Part shown: positions 1 through 10,377 of the stretch, one piece after another
Layout: every line of letters starts with the position of its first letter
Position numbering within the stretch: position 1 is the stretch's first letter
DNA from: Streptosporangium roseum DSM 43021
Lineage (GTDB): Bacteria > Actinomycetota > Actinomycetes > Streptosporangiales > Streptosporangiaceae
NCBI RefSeq assembly: GCF_000024865.1
Contig: NC_013595.1
Location: 7,006,001-7,070,000, forward strand
Length of the DNA: 64,000 nt
Direction: 5' to 3'
Translations under genes and position numbers: made by a program
The notes under the pieces: model-generated
Seen by the model: only the letters and a program-made list of their open reading frames with translations
Told to the model about the DNA's origin: nothing
The model's database searches: none

Positions 1-199
1 GTTCACCGGCTCCTCCGGACACCTCACCGACAGGCATGCCCCGGGCGGAGGCGGACCGGCCCGCCGCGGGCAGGGCGCGGACTCCTTCGCCGGCGCCGCC
101 TCTGAGCCCGCCACCCGGCCCGCCGGCGACGCCCGGGACGCCGCCCCCCGGCCCGCCGACGACGACCCAGGCATCGCTCCCCGGCCCTCCGGCGACATC

Positions 200-1405
200 T
201 TGGGCGTCGTTCCCCGGCCTCCCGGCGACGGCCCAGGCGTCGTTCCCCGGCCCGGCCCGGTACGGCGGGCGGCGGCGGAGCTCGGCACCCTCGCACCCGG
301 CCTGGGCGTGGCGGCCGCGGTGGTGGTCCTGTCGACGGCACTGAGCCGGGCCGTCCCCGGGACGAGCGCGGCCGTCATCGCGGTGGCCTGCGGGGTCGCG
401 CTCACCAACCTCGGTGGATTCCACCGGTCGCTCCGCCCAGGGCTGCGGTTCGCGGGCCGCCGGCTGCTCCGCCTGGCGATCGTGCTGCTCGGGCTGCAGA
501 TCGCCCTGCCGGAGGTGCTCGCACTCGGCTGGCGGGCGCTCATGGTGATCGCCGCCGCCACCGGCGGCACGTTCCTCGCCACGCGGTGGATCGGGAAGCG
601 GATGGGGGTGAGCCCGCGCAGGTCGCTGCTCATCGCGACCGGGGTCTCCGTGTGCGGGGCCGCGGCCGTGGCCGCCATGCACGAGGTGGCCGACAGCGAC
701 GACGACGACGTGGCGAGCGCGGTCAGCGTGGTCGTCCTGTACGGCAGCGCCACGATCGTCGTGCTGCCGCTGCTCGCACGGTTCTTCGGCCTGACGCCGC
801 ACCAGTTCGGCGTGTGGGCGGGCGCTTCGGTCCACGAGGTCGCCCAGGTGGCGGCCATCGGCGCGACCGCCGGGGCGGGGGTGCTGGCGAGCGCGGTGGT
901 GGCCAAGCTGGCCCGGGTCGTCCTGCTGGCCCCGATCGTGGCACTGACCTCCGCCACCCTGCGGCGCGGCGCGGCGCCCCGCCCGCCCGGGGCTCCCGGG
1001 ACCGGGGTGCCGGAAGGCGGCGGCGCGGACACGGCAGACACGGCGGATATGACGGATACCGGCACGTCGGGCACGGCGGGCGACAAGGGCACGGCGGGGG
1101 GCGTGGCGGAGGGCGGGGCGGGCTCTACGGTCGCGGGTGCCGGGCGGCGTCCGCCGGTGATGCCCCTGTTCGTGGCGGGATTCCTCACAATGGTGATCGC
1201 GCGGAGCACGGGCCTGGTCCCCGCCGAGGTCACCCGGGCGCTGCCCGAGGTGACAGGAGTGTTACTCGCGGCCGCACTCTTCGGGCTGGGGACAGGCGTC
1301 AACCTCAGGGAGCTGGCGCGCGGCGGACGGTCCCTGCTGCTGGGCGGAGCGGCCACGGCGGTCATCGGCGTGATCTCACTGCTCGGCGTGGTCATCATGG
1401 GCTGA
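200..1405 (+). CDS. YeiH/UPF0324 family putative membrane exporter (5' end uncertain)
   Basis: Multi-pass inner-membrane protein of the YeiH (UPF0324, putative sulfate exporter) family. About ten hydrophobic segments are visible, and the family-typical stretches VSVCGAAAVAA and AGASVHEVAQVAA are present. The substrate is not established for most members. A Gly/Ala/Thr/Asp-rich low-complexity loop (about nt 960-1155, including repeated TADTADMTD-like residues) interrupts the hydrophobic core and is unusual for the family. The TTG at 200 has no good ribosome binding site, and the same frame is open back to the window edge with PRPxGD-like repeats. The true start may therefore lie upstream of the window. 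Confidence 0.75.
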   Translation: MGVVPRPPGDGPGVVPRPGPVRRAAAELGTLAPGLGVAAAVVVLSTALSRAVPGTSAAVIAVACGVALTNLGGFHRSLRPGLRFAGRRLLRLAIVLLGLQIALPEVLALGWRALMVIAAATGGTFLATRWIGKRMGVSPRRSLLIATGVSVCGAAAVAAMHEVADSDDDDVASAVSVVVLYGSATIVVLPLLARFFGLTPHQFGVWAGASVHEVAQVAAIGATAGAGVLASAVVAKLARVVLLAPIVALTSATLRRGAAPRPPGAPGTGVPEGGGADTADTADMTDTGTSGTAGDKGTAGGVAEGGAGSTVAGAGRRPPVMPLFVAGFLTMVIARSTGLVPAEVTRALPEVTGVLLAAALFGLGTGVNLRELARGGRSLLLGGAATAVIGVISLLGVVIMG

Positions 1406-1457
1406 ACTCCAAGTGGACGTCTCCCGACAACCCCCGTAACGTGCACCTTTAAACCAG

Positions 1458-1480
1458 TGGAACCCGTTTACATCGTTCCA
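1458..1480. promoter_or_regulatory. inverted repeat upstream of psuG
   Basis: TGGAAC-N11-GTTCCA lies 44 bp before the psuG start, in a locally AT-richer intergenic stretch. The geometry fits a dimeric repressor operator. No regulator is assigned. Confidence 0.35.
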
Positions 1481-1523
1481 ACAGGGTGACCATCCGGTCC
1501 GGACGAGGAGACAGAACCCGCTC

Positions 1524-2462
1524 ATGCGTACCACCCAGCAGCCCATCGACAACGTGCTCCGGCCCTCCGACGAGGTGGCCGAGGCACTGGCGCAGGGCGC
1601 CCCGGTCGTGGCACTCGAGTCCACGATCATCTCGCACGGCCTGCCCCAGCCCCGCAACCTCGAGGTCGCGCTGGAGCTGGAGGAGATCGTCCGTGAGTCG
1701 GGGGCGGTGCCGGCGACGATCGCGGTGCTGGACGGCGTCGCGCACATCGGCCTGGACCAGCGTGAGCTCAAGCGGATCGCCACCGAGTCCGGCCTGCGCA
1801 AGCTGGGCTTCCGCGACCTGCCCGCCGCCGCCGCGCTGAAGGCCAGCGGGGCGACCACGGTCTCGGCGACCTCGTTCCTGGCCGCCCGGGCGGGCATCCG
1901 GATCTTCGCCACCGGCGGTCTCGGCGGCGTGCACCGCGGGTGGACCGAGAGCCAGGACGAGTCCGCCGACCTCGACATGCTGAGCCGCACCCGTATCACC
2001 GTCGTCTGCGCGGGTGTGAAGTCCATTCTGGACGTCCCGGGCACCCTGCAGCGGCTGGAGACCCGTGAGGTCAGCGTCGCGGGCTTCCGCACCGACGAGT
2101 TCCCCGGCTTCTACCTGCACACCTCCGGCGAGCCGATCGACTGGCGGATCGAGACCCCGGCCGAGGCCGCCGACATCATGCGGGCCCAGGACGCGCTCGG
2201 CGGCCCGGAGACCGCGCTGATCGTGGCCAACCCGGTGCCGGTGGCCGAGCAGCTCGACCCCGCCCTGCACGACCGGGTCCTCGCCGAGGCCCTGGCCGCC
2301 GCCGACCGGGAGAGGGTCACCGGCCAGGCCATCACCCCGTTCCTCCTGGAGTACCTGGTGAGGGGCACCGACGGCGCCTCGCTTGAGGCGAATCTGGCCG
2401 CCGTACGAGGAAACGTCCGGATAGCCGGGCAGATCGCGGCGTCGTGGAGCCGGGGAAACTGA
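1524..2462 (+). CDS. psuG: pseudouridine-5'-phosphate glycosidase
   Basis: Cleaves pseudouridine 5'-phosphate to uracil and ribose 5-phosphate in the cytoplasm, the second step of pseudouridine salvage. The length (312 aa) equals that of E. coli PsuG. The family catalytic environments are visible: ALESTIISHGLP with the active-site Glu, a Lys before SGATTVSATSFLA, and VVCAGVKSILD with the second Lys, plus the Gly-rich ATGGLGGVHRG loop. The ATG follows GAGGAGAC. The kinase gene starts 7 bp after the stop, so the two form an operon. Confidence 0.95.
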   Translation: MRTTQQPIDNVLRPSDEVAEALAQGAPVVALESTIISHGLPQPRNLEVALELEEIVRESGAVPATIAVLDGVAHIGLDQRELKRIATESGLRKLGFRDLPAAAALKASGATTVSATSFLAARAGIRIFATGGLGGVHRGWTESQDESADLDMLSRTRITVVCAGVKSILDVPGTLQRLETREVSVAGFRTDEFPGFYLHTSGEPIDWRIETPAEAADIMRAQDALGGPETALIVANPVPVAEQLDPALHDRVLAEALAAADRERVTGQAITPFLLEYLVRGTDGASLEANLAAVRGNVRIAGQIAASWSRGN

Positions 2463-2469
2463 GGAAGTC

Positions 2470-3420
2470 GTGACCCGAACGGGCCTGCTGGTCATCGGCG
2501 ACGTCGTCACCGACGTCGTCGCACTCCACGGAGGGCCGGCCCTGGCCGGGCTGGCCCTCGGCACGGACACCGACGCCGACATCGTTCTGCGCCCGGGCGG
2601 CTCGGGGGCCAACACGGCCTCCTGGGCCGCGCGCCTGGGCGCCGACGTCCGGATCCTGACCCGGGTCGGCTTCGACACCGGAGAGTGGCACGCCGCCGAG
2701 CTGCGGCGCGTCGGGGTCCGGCCGCACCTGCGGATGGATCCCGACCGCCCGACCGCGGTGGTGATCGCCATGGTCGACGCGACCGGGGAGCGTTCCATGC
2801 TCACCAACCGGGGCGCGGGCGGGCACATCGGCGTCGACGACTGGGACGCCACCCTGCTCGACGGGGTCCGCCACCTGCACCTGTCCGGATACACGCTGTT
2901 CGCCGAGCCGGGACTGCAGCTCTCCCGGCTGGCCATGGCCGAGGCCACCCTGCGCGGCGTCACGATCAGCGTCGATCCGGCCTCGACCGGCCCCCTGCGC
3001 TCCTTCGGCCCCGAGCGGTTCGTCCAGGAGACCCTGGCCGCCCAGTTGATCATCCCGAACCTGGACGAGGCGCTGCTGCTCGCCGGCGAGAGCTCCGCCG
3101 AGCGGGCCGCCGAACGGCTGAGCCTCCGGTACGGCGCGGCGGCCGTGAAACTCGGTTCCCGGGGCGCTCTGATGGCGAAGGACGGAAAGTTGACCGCTCG
3201 GGTTCCCGGAATCGCCACGGAAGTGGTTGACTCGACCGGAGCGGGGGACGCGTTCGCCGCCGGCCTGTTGACCGCCCTGCTGAGAGGGGCCGACGACGAG
3301 GCCGCGCTGGACGCGGGACGCCGGGCCGGAGCCGAGGCTGTGACAGCCATAGGCGGCCGGCCCCGCATCCTCGCGTCCGAAATGGGTACGGACCAGCTTT
3401 ACCCTCTTAACACCAATTGA
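2470..3420 (+). CDS. psuK: PfkB-family kinase, probable pseudouridine kinase
   Basis: A 316-aa PfkB-type carbohydrate kinase. The N-terminal GGSGANTASWAARLG glycine region and the C-terminal DSTGAGDAFAAG motif, with catalytic Asp and anion-hole glycines, are intact. It starts with GTG 7 bp after psuG. That context identifies the likely substrate as pseudouridine, phosphorylated to give the PsuG substrate. From sequence alone another nucleoside or sugar could be the substrate; the operon makes pseudouridine kinase the best call. Confidence 0.85.
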   Translation: MTRTGLLVIGDVVTDVVALHGGPALAGLALGTDTDADIVLRPGGSGANTASWAARLGADVRILTRVGFDTGEWHAAELRRVGVRPHLRMDPDRPTAVVIAMVDATGERSMLTNRGAGGHIGVDDWDATLLDGVRHLHLSGYTLFAEPGLQLSRLAMAEATLRGVTISVDPASTGPLRSFGPERFVQETLAAQLIIPNLDEALLLAGESSAERAAERLSLRYGAAAVKLGSRGALMAKDGKLTARVPGIATEVVDSTGAGDAFAAGLLTALLRGADDEAALDAGRRAGAEAVTAIGGRPRILASEMGTDQLYPLNTN

Positions 3421-3484
3421 TAGCTTGCGGCGTAGGCTGCACCATTAGCCACATGCGTCACTTTGGGGAGGTTGCGGTCCGCCG

Positions 3485-5257
3485 ATGGATGCCGAGTCAT
3501 CGATCTGCCTGAGTGATCTGGTTCCGGCCCTGCGCTGGAGCCGGCCACAGCAGATCGCCGAAGCCCTGGCCGATCCCCGCCTGCCTGCGGGCTGGTGGTC
3601 CTCGGTCACCCTGCCCAAGGCCCTCGGCGTCGCCGGGCTCGACTGGGTCTGCGACCGGCTGGCCCGGCTCTCGGTGTCCCGATGGGACCACCTGCCGCTG
3701 AGCGACGTGCTGCCCGCGCTGCACGTGCACACCGTCGATCCCACCCTGCCCGGCTGGGCCGAGCCCGCGCGCTCGGCCCTGGCCGGGCTGGGCGGCTGGT
3801 CCCGGCTGCGCCGCCTGACCACCGGAGACCTGAGCGGCCCCTCGGCAGCCGTCTCTCCCGAGGTCGTGGTGACCGCGATGTTCCGCGAGGTGCTCAGCCG
3901 GATCCCGATGATCACCGAGCAGCCCGCGCCGGCCGCGGAGGCACCGGCGGAGCAGGCACCGCAGCAGCAGGTCCCACCCGTGCCGCAGCAGGCACCGGCA
4001 GCACCCCCGCGGCAGGCTCCGGCCGCAACTCAGCAGGGCCCGGCCGTACCGCAGCAGGCACCGGCCGTACCGCAGCAGGCTCCGGCCGTACCGCAGCAGG
4101 CTCCGGCCGCAACTCAGCAAGGCCCGGCCGTACAGCAGCAAGTGCCTGCCGCGCCTCAGCAGGCACCGGCCGAACCCGCCGCCGAGCCGCAGGTCAGTCT
4201 CAACGACTACCCGCTGGTCCGCCTGGTGGACAACATGTTCCGCGACTGGGGCCCGCTGGAGCGCGCGGTCGCCGTGGAGCGGCTGTTCGCCGTCGACCCG
4301 ATCAGCCTGCGGGCGCTGGCGCACAAGCTGAACGCCGACCGCGACGCGCTGTCCATGGCCCAGCGGGCCGCCGAGGAACGCATCCTGCTCTGGCTGCGCT
4401 CCTCCGAGTCCGCGCCGCTCACCGGCCACATGTTCGGGCTCACCGAGTGGCTGGGCGCCGCCGCCACGCAGGACCAGCTCATCGGCGCCGACCCCGCGCA
4501 CCCCGTCGAGGTCCCCACGCTCCGCACCCCGCTCTGGCGGGTGCTGGTCACGCTCATGCCCGACAGACGGCTGCAGGACGGCTGGCTCGTCGTCGGCGAT
4601 CTGGGGGGCCTGCGCGACCGCACCCGGCAGCTGCTGGCGGGCAAACCCGTCGACGCCGACATGGTCGCGGTCATGGAGCACCAGCTCGGCATCCGCACCC
4701 ACTCCGCACAGGCTTGGCTGGACGCGCTCGCCACCAGCGCCACGCGGGACGAGACCGTCCAGGACTCCTCCCCCGACGGCGGCAAGCAGCTCCCCCGCCG
4801 CACGCCGGGAGCCAACGGCCACCACCACCGCGGCGGCCAGCCGATCCCGCAGGTGAACGCCAACTCCATCGATCCCCGCGCCGCGCTGGCCGCGCTGTCG
4901 GCCCTGTCAGGCGGCAACACCCGGCCCCACCTCATCACCAGCCAGCGGGCGCCGATGCACCCGCCGACCACCCCGGCCACCGATCCGAGCCGCTGGCAGC
5001 GGATCGAGGTGACCAGCGAGCACCTGCGGGGCGGCCCGGTGGCGGTCCCGGAGGGATACGCCACCCAGCTCGGCATGCGTCCCGGCACGCTGCTGTCGGT
5101 GACCGGTCCGGGCGACAACGCGGTGGTGCTGGTCTGGCGTGACCATCCGGTCTTCGACTCCCTACAGCCGGTGCTGATGCGCCTGAACGCCCGGCCGGGC
5201 GACCAGGTGTACGTCACCGTGGACGGCTATCGCCTGGACGCCCAGCTACCCAGCTGA
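3485..5257 (+). CDS. sigma-70 region 4-like protein with long Pro/Gln/Ala linker, function unknown
   Basis: A 590-aa cytoplasmic protein. The N-terminal domain (about 1-140) is helical and of unknown family. Residues about 145-235 are a low-complexity linker built on repeated PQQAPAV/ATQQGPAV units. Residues about 254-303 (WGPLERAVAVERLF then LRALAHKLNADRDAL and a following helix) have the spacing of a degenerate sigma region 4 helix-turn-helix. The C-terminal 85 residues form a compact predicted beta domain. The start is supported by GGGGAGG 10 bp upstream. The protein may contact RNA polymerase or DNA, but this is inference; no enzyme motif is seen. Confidence 0.7.
   Translation: MDAESSICLSDLVPALRWSRPQQIAEALADPRLPAGWWSSVTLPKALGVAGLDWVCDRLARLSVSRWDHLPLSDVLPALHVHTVDPTLPGWAEPARSALAGLGGWSRLRRLTTGDLSGPSAAVSPEVVVTAMFREVLSRIPMITEQPAPAAEAPAEQAPQQQVPPVPQQAPAAPPRQAPAATQQGPAVPQQAPAVPQQAPAVPQQAPAATQQGPAVQQQVPAAPQQAPAEPAAEPQVSLNDYPLVRLVDNMFRDWGPLERAVAVERLFAVDPISLRALAHKLNADRDALSMAQRAAEERILLWLRSSESAPLTGHMFGLTEWLGAAATQDQLIGADPAHPVEVPTLRTPLWRVLVTLMPDRRLQDGWLVVGDLGGLRDRTRQLLAGKPVDADMVAVMEHQLGIRTHSAQAWLDALATSATRDETVQDSSPDGGKQLPRRTPGANGHHHRGGQPIPQVNANSIDPRAALAALSALSGGNTRPHLITSQRAPMHPPTTPATDPSRWQRIEVTSEHLRGGPVAVPEGYATQLGMRPGTLLSVTGPGDNAVVLVWRDHPVFDSLQPVLMRLNARPGDQVYVTVDGYRLDAQLPS
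3951..4170 (+). repeat. coding minisatellite for PQQAPAV linker
   Basis: Direct repeats of a 21-bp unit (ccggccgtaccgcagcaggc and variants), strongest at 4040-4110, encode PQQAPAV-type heptads inside the sigma-like protein. The tract is prone to copy-number change and is likely a flexible interdomain tether. Confidence 0.7.
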
Positions 5258-5263
5258 CAAGCC

Positions 5264-5286
5264 GGGGCGGCTCACGGAGCCGCCCC
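5264..5286. terminator. hairpin terminator
   Basis: GGGGCGGCTC-acg-GAGCCGCCCC is a perfect 10-bp stem with a three-base loop, 7 bp after the upstream stop codon. It lies between convergent genes. Confidence 0.8.
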
Positions 5287-5338
5287 ACCGGCCGTGACCG
5301 GGGCCGGCCCCCACCCGCCCGCCGGCGCCGGGCTCCGC

Positions 5339-5770
5339 CTACGCCACGGACGCGAGGGCGGGGGCGCGTCGCCGCCGCAACAGGGTGTCGACGGCGAGAG
5401 GGCCGCCGCCGCTGAAGGCGATGGCCAGGCTGGTCGCGGCGAGGGTGAGAACGAACTCGTAGCCGCCCTTCTCCACGAAGAAGCCGTTCCCGGCGTGGAG
5501 GAACACGATCGCACCGATCATGTCCAGGGCGAGCAGGGGGCCGACGACCGGCAGCCCCGCGCCCAGGATGAAGGCGATCCCGCCGACGATCTCCAGTACG
5601 GCCACCGCCGGTGCCGCCACCCCCGCCATCGGGATTCCCAGCGAGCCGAAGAACGCCGTCACCCCGTCCATGCCCATCACCGTGAACTTCTGCCAGCCGT
5701 GGGCGAAGAAGACCACCCCGATGACGATCCGCCCCAGCAGCAGGGCGACGGGCCGTATCCGCTCAAGCAT
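5339..5770 (-). CDS. DoxX family membrane protein
   Basis: A 143-aa inner-membrane protein with four hydrophobic helices and the DoxX-family opening RIVIGVVFFAHGWQKF. Members are linked to thiol/redox homeostasis and quinone-related processes; a specific reaction cannot be read here. The start chosen is ATG at 5770 (MLERIRP), preceded by AAGGAG at 5 bp. Upstream in-frame codons run through the operator region and are not used. The gene is divergent from a MarR regulator, and the shared intergenic region holds two palindromes, so it is a probable MarR target. Confidence 0.85.
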   Translation of the reverse strand: MLERIRPVALLLGRIVIGVVFFAHGWQKFTVMGMDGVTAFFGSLGIPMAGVAAPAVAVLEIVGGIAFILGAGLPVVGPLLALDMIGAIVFLHAGNGFFVEKGGYEFVLTLAATSLAIAFSGGGPLAVDTLLRRRRAPALASVA

Positions 5771-5788
5771 GGCAACTCCTTCTAGTTG

Positions 5789-5830
5789 TTCGAATTTGAA
5801 CCACACCCTAACTGTTAGTTCAAATTTGAA
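5789..5830. promoter_or_regulatory. paired MarR-type operators between doxX-like and marR-like genes
   Basis: TTCGAATTTGAA (5789-5800) and the perfect palindrome TTCAAATTTGAA (5819-5830) are centred exactly 30 bp apart, about three helical turns, in the divergent promoter region. They are AT-rich against a GC-rich background. The second lies just upstream of the marR start, as expected for autorepression. Confidence 0.7.
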
Positions 5831-5849
5831 CAAGCCGTAGAATGGCGAG

Positions 5850-6377
5850 GTGAAGGACACGAGATGGCTCAGCGAGATCGAGCTGGACGCCTGGATGGCC
5901 TATGTCACCGCGACACACCTCCTGGAACGGCGCGTCGAGGAGCAGCTGAAGGCCGACTCCGGGCTCACCCACGCCCAGTACGAGATCCTCGCCAAGCTCT
6001 CGGCCTCCCCCGAGCGGCGCATGCGGATGACCGAGCTCGCACGCAAGGTGGTCGTGTCGAAAAGCGGGCTCACCTACCAGATCGGCCAGCTGGAGAAGCT
6101 CGGTCTCGTCGAGCGGACGACCTGCCCCTCCGACGAGCGGGGAGTCCTCGCCGTGCTCACCGACGAGGGCGTGCGCTGCCTGGAGCGGACGGCGCCGGGC
6201 CACGTGGCCGTCGTCCGCGCCTTCCTGATCGACCAGCTCACCCCCGAGGAGCTCCAGGCCATGGCGCGGATCATGTCGAAGGCCGCGGCGGTGATGACGG
6301 CGGCGCCGGGCCATGCGACCGAGGCGCGGGCCGGTGCCCGGCGGCCGGGGACCGCGCACCGCACCCCGCCCGGCTGA
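5850..6377 (+). CDS. MarR family transcriptional regulator
   Basis: A 175-aa winged-helix dimeric repressor. It has the MarR core: an N-terminal dimer helix, the HTH around LTHAQYEILAKLS and MTELARKVVVSKSGLTYQIGQLEKLGLVER, and the wing with DERGVLAVLTDEG. It starts at GTG 5850. The C-terminal tail beyond about residue 150 is basic and low-complexity. The divergent doxX-like gene and the two palindromes between them point to local control. The ligand is unknown; redox or phenolic effectors are common in the family. Confidence 0.88.
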   Translation: MKDTRWLSEIELDAWMAYVTATHLLERRVEEQLKADSGLTHAQYEILAKLSASPERRMRMTELARKVVVSKSGLTYQIGQLEKLGLVERTTCPSDERGVLAVLTDEGVRCLERTAPGHVAVVRAFLIDQLTPEELQAMARIMSKAAAVMTAAPGHATEARAGARRPGTAHRTPPG

Positions 6378-6512
6378 CCCCGGCGGCCGGAGACCGGGGA
6401 TCGGGGACCGGGGACCGTACCCCGCCCGGCTGACCCCGGCGGCCGGACGCCGCACCACGCCCGGCCGGCCGGCGCCTCGTGCCCGCCGCCCGGCCGGGCC
6501 GTACGGCGGCGC

Positions 6513-8561
6513 TCAGCCGACGTGGACCTGCGGCCGACGGTCCGGGCGGGGTTCGGCCCGCCGGAGGATCTCCCGGGTCAGCGGCGGGACGTCGCCCCCG
6601 CCGAGGACGAGATAGCCGAGCAGGGCCATCACCGGGTTGCCCTCGGCCCAGTGGAAGTAGACCTGCGGGATGAGACCGGTGCGGTCTCGCAGGTGGAGCA
6701 GGATGGCGGCGATCGCGTTGGCGACCGCGGGGCTCCGGACGGTGAGGACGCGGTGGCCGCCGTCCCGCTCCTCGCCCCTGACCAGGAGCTTGGTGCTGAA
6801 CTCCGAGGCGTCGGTCACCGTCACCTCCAGGAAGACCACTGGGGCGTCCCCGGGCAGATGGTGCAGCTTGCGGGCGCGCCTCTCCTTCTCCCGGTAGCCG
6901 AGATGATCCCTGTCGTCCGGGTTGTCGGCGATCAGCAGAAGTCGTCCCGACGCGGCGGCCTCCTCGGCGAACGACCGCGCCCGGGGATCGAGCCCGACCT
7001 CGTCCACCCGGAGTTCGAGGGACCGGCTGGCCCGCGAGACGAAGGACACGACGATGATCGTCGTGATGAAGAACGACGCGATCTTGATGCCTTCGGGACG
7101 CTCGAAGATGTTGGCGACCGTGGTGTAGGCGAGCACCAGTGTGATCACCCCGAACACGGCCACCCCCCTGCGGTCGCCCCGGGAACGGGCGGACAGGGTG
7201 ACGGCCAGGGCGGCGGAGAGGATCACGACCAGCACGCCCGTGGCATAGGCCCCGCCCTGGGCGTCGACGTCGGCCCTGAAGATGATCGTGATGGCGAACG
7301 CGACAGCGGTGAGGAGGATCACGAGGGGGCGGGTCGCGGACGCCCACTGCGGTGCCATGCCGTACCGGGGCAGGTAACGCGGCACGATCGACAGCAGGCC
7401 GGCCATGGCCGACGCGCCGGCGAACCACAGGATGGTGATCGTACTGACGTCGTAGAAGGTGCCGAAGACCTCCCCGAGATGTTCGTGGGCGAGGTAGGCG
7501 AGGGCGCGGCCGTTGGCCCGCCCGCCCGTCTGGAACTCCCCGGCGGGGATGAGCATGGCCGTGACGAGGCTGCTGGCGATGAGGAAGAAGCTCATGATCG
7601 ACGCGGCAACGGTGAGCAGGCGCCTGGTCCCCCTGATCCGGCCTGCCGGACGCTCGGGATCGTCGTCCTGCGATCCCCGCACCAGGGGCATCACGGCGAC
7701 ACCCGTCTCGAAGCCCGACAGCCCCAGCGCGAGCTTCGGGAAGACCAGCAGCGCCACGCCGATCATGACCAGCGGGCTGGAGTACTGCGCGGTCAGCGCG
7801 TTCTCCCAGTGGACCACGGTCTCGGGCCGGGCGAGAAGGTGCTGCGCGGACGTCACCACGATGATCAGGTTGAGCGTCAGGTAGACGCCCACCAGGCCCA
7901 CCGCGATGCCGATGGCCTCGCTGAACCCGCCCAGGAAGACCCCGGCGAGCAACATGATGAACAGCAGCGTGAGGCCGATGCGGTGCCCGTCCAGGAGGTG
8001 CGGGGCGAAGGGGTTCTCGATGACGTGGGCGGTGGCGTCCGCGGCCGACAGCGTGATGGTGATGATGAAATCGGTCGCCATGAAGCCGAGCAGGACCAGC
8101 ACCAGGAGCTTGCCCCGCCACCGGGGCAGGTGGTGCTGGAGCATGGCGATGGACCCCTGCCCGTGCGGGCTCTCCTCCGCGACGCGGCGATAGATCGGCA
8201 GCGCGCCCAGCAGCGTCACCGCGACCAGGACCAGCGTGGCGATCGGGGACAGGACACCCGCGGCCAGGAAGGCGATTCCGGGCTGGTAGCCCAGGGTCGA
8301 GAAGTAGTCCACACCGGTGAGGCACATGACGCGCCACCACGGATGCTCCTCGCGTGGGGCCGTCCGGGCCTTCGCGGAGGGCTCCGCCAGCAGCCACCGC
8401 GACAGCCGCCCCCTCGGACGGCCGCCTTCCACCCCCACCCCGCCCCGCGTCCCGTCCGGGCCCCCACCCACCACCGTCACTCCCCGTCGAAGATCCGCCC
8501 ACCGGCCGGAGGCCTCGGCGCGCCCCCTCCACGGGATCCGCGCCACCGGGTTGATACCCAC
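6513..8561 (-). CDS. APC-type amino acid permease with cytoplasmic C-terminal domain
   Basis: About 682 aa with 11-12 predicted membrane helices. The core begins at [23 protein letters not shown], the helix-1 region of APC-superfamily transporters, and includes the conserved [16 protein letters not shown] segment. About 200 hydrophilic C-terminal residues resemble the cytoplasmic tail seen in this actinobacterial group. The substrate is not determinable; amino acids or polyamines are family-typical. The first 70 residues (GTG at 8561) are low-complexity, and the true start may be nearer the first helix. No operon partner is seen. Confidence 0.78.
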   Translation of the reverse strand: MGINPVARIPWRGRAEASGRWADLRRGVTVVGGGPDGTRGGVGVEGGRPRGRLSRWLLAEPSAKARTAPREEHPWWRVMCLTGVDYFSTLGYQPGIAFLAAGVLSPIATLVLVAVTLLGALPIYRRVAEESPHGQGSIAMLQHHLPRWRGKLLVLVLLGFMATDFIITITLSAADATAHVIENPFAPHLLDGHRIGLTLLFIMLLAGVFLGGFSEAIGIAVGLVGVYLTLNLIIVVTSAQHLLARPETVVHWENALTAQYSSPLVMIGVALLVFPKLALGLSGFETGVAVMPLVRGSQDDDPERPAGRIRGTRRLLTVAASIMSFFLIASSLVTAMLIPAGEFQTGGRANGRALAYLAHEHLGEVFGTFYDVSTITILWFAGASAMAGLLSIVPRYLPRYGMAPQWASATRPLVILLTAVAFAITIIFRADVDAQGGAYATGVLVVILSAALAVTLSARSRGDRRGVAVFGVITLVLAYTTVANIFERPEGIKIASFFITTIIVVSFVSRASRSLELRVDEVGLDPRARSFAEEAAASGRLLLIADNPDDRDHLGYREKERRARKLHHLPGDAPVVFLEVTVTDASEFSTKLLVRGEERDGGHRVLTVRSPAVANAIAAILLHLRDRTGLIPQVYFHWAEGNPVMALLGYLVLGGGDVPPLTREILRRAEPRPDRRPQVHVG

Positions 8562-8682
8562 AGGTGAGCGCCGACTTACCCGCTGTTACCGGCGTCTGCG
8601 ACGTCGTCTCCCTTCCGGCCCCGCCCTCTCCGGGGCCCTCGCTGGACGGCCGTGCCCCCGCCACCTCGGACGGGCCGCCGGA

Positions 8683-8736
8683 TCCGGTCATCCCAGTTAT
8701 CCCGGTCATCCCGGAGAGCCTGTCATCCCGGAGAGA
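8683..8736. repeat. short direct repeats (tcatcccgg)
   Basis: Four close copies of TCATCCCGG or ATCCCGG-like units, with GGAGAG between the last two, lie in the gap between the permease start and the cellulase terminator. Function unknown; no ORF is supported here. Confidence 0.5.
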
Positions 8737-8745
8737 AGGACATCC

Positions 8746-8787
8746 GGTACGGCCCGCGCGGGGGGCACGTTCCGCGCGGGCCGTACC
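8746..8787. terminator. long hairpin terminator downstream of cellulase
   Basis: A perfect 16-bp inverted repeat, GGTACGGCCCGCGCGG / CCGCGCGGGCCGTACC, with a 10-nt loop. It lies 22 bp beyond the stop of the minus-strand GH6 gene. There is no U-tract on that strand. Confidence 0.82.
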
Positions 8788-8809
8788 GGGTCATGGCTGC
8801 GCCGCCGGG

Positions 8810-10294
<1,485 letters not shown>

Positions 10295-10377
10295 TCACAG
10301 CGCGGCTCCGGCCCGGACCTGGCCTTCCCGATCAGTCCGGCCGGTCGCCGCCGCTCGCGATGAAAGGGCTGTTCCCC

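Noticed and set aside
8683..8736. Possible CRISPR-like short repeats (also 11425, 21451, 12411)
   Set aside because: Only two to four copies with no unique spacers of fixed length, and no cas genes nearby.
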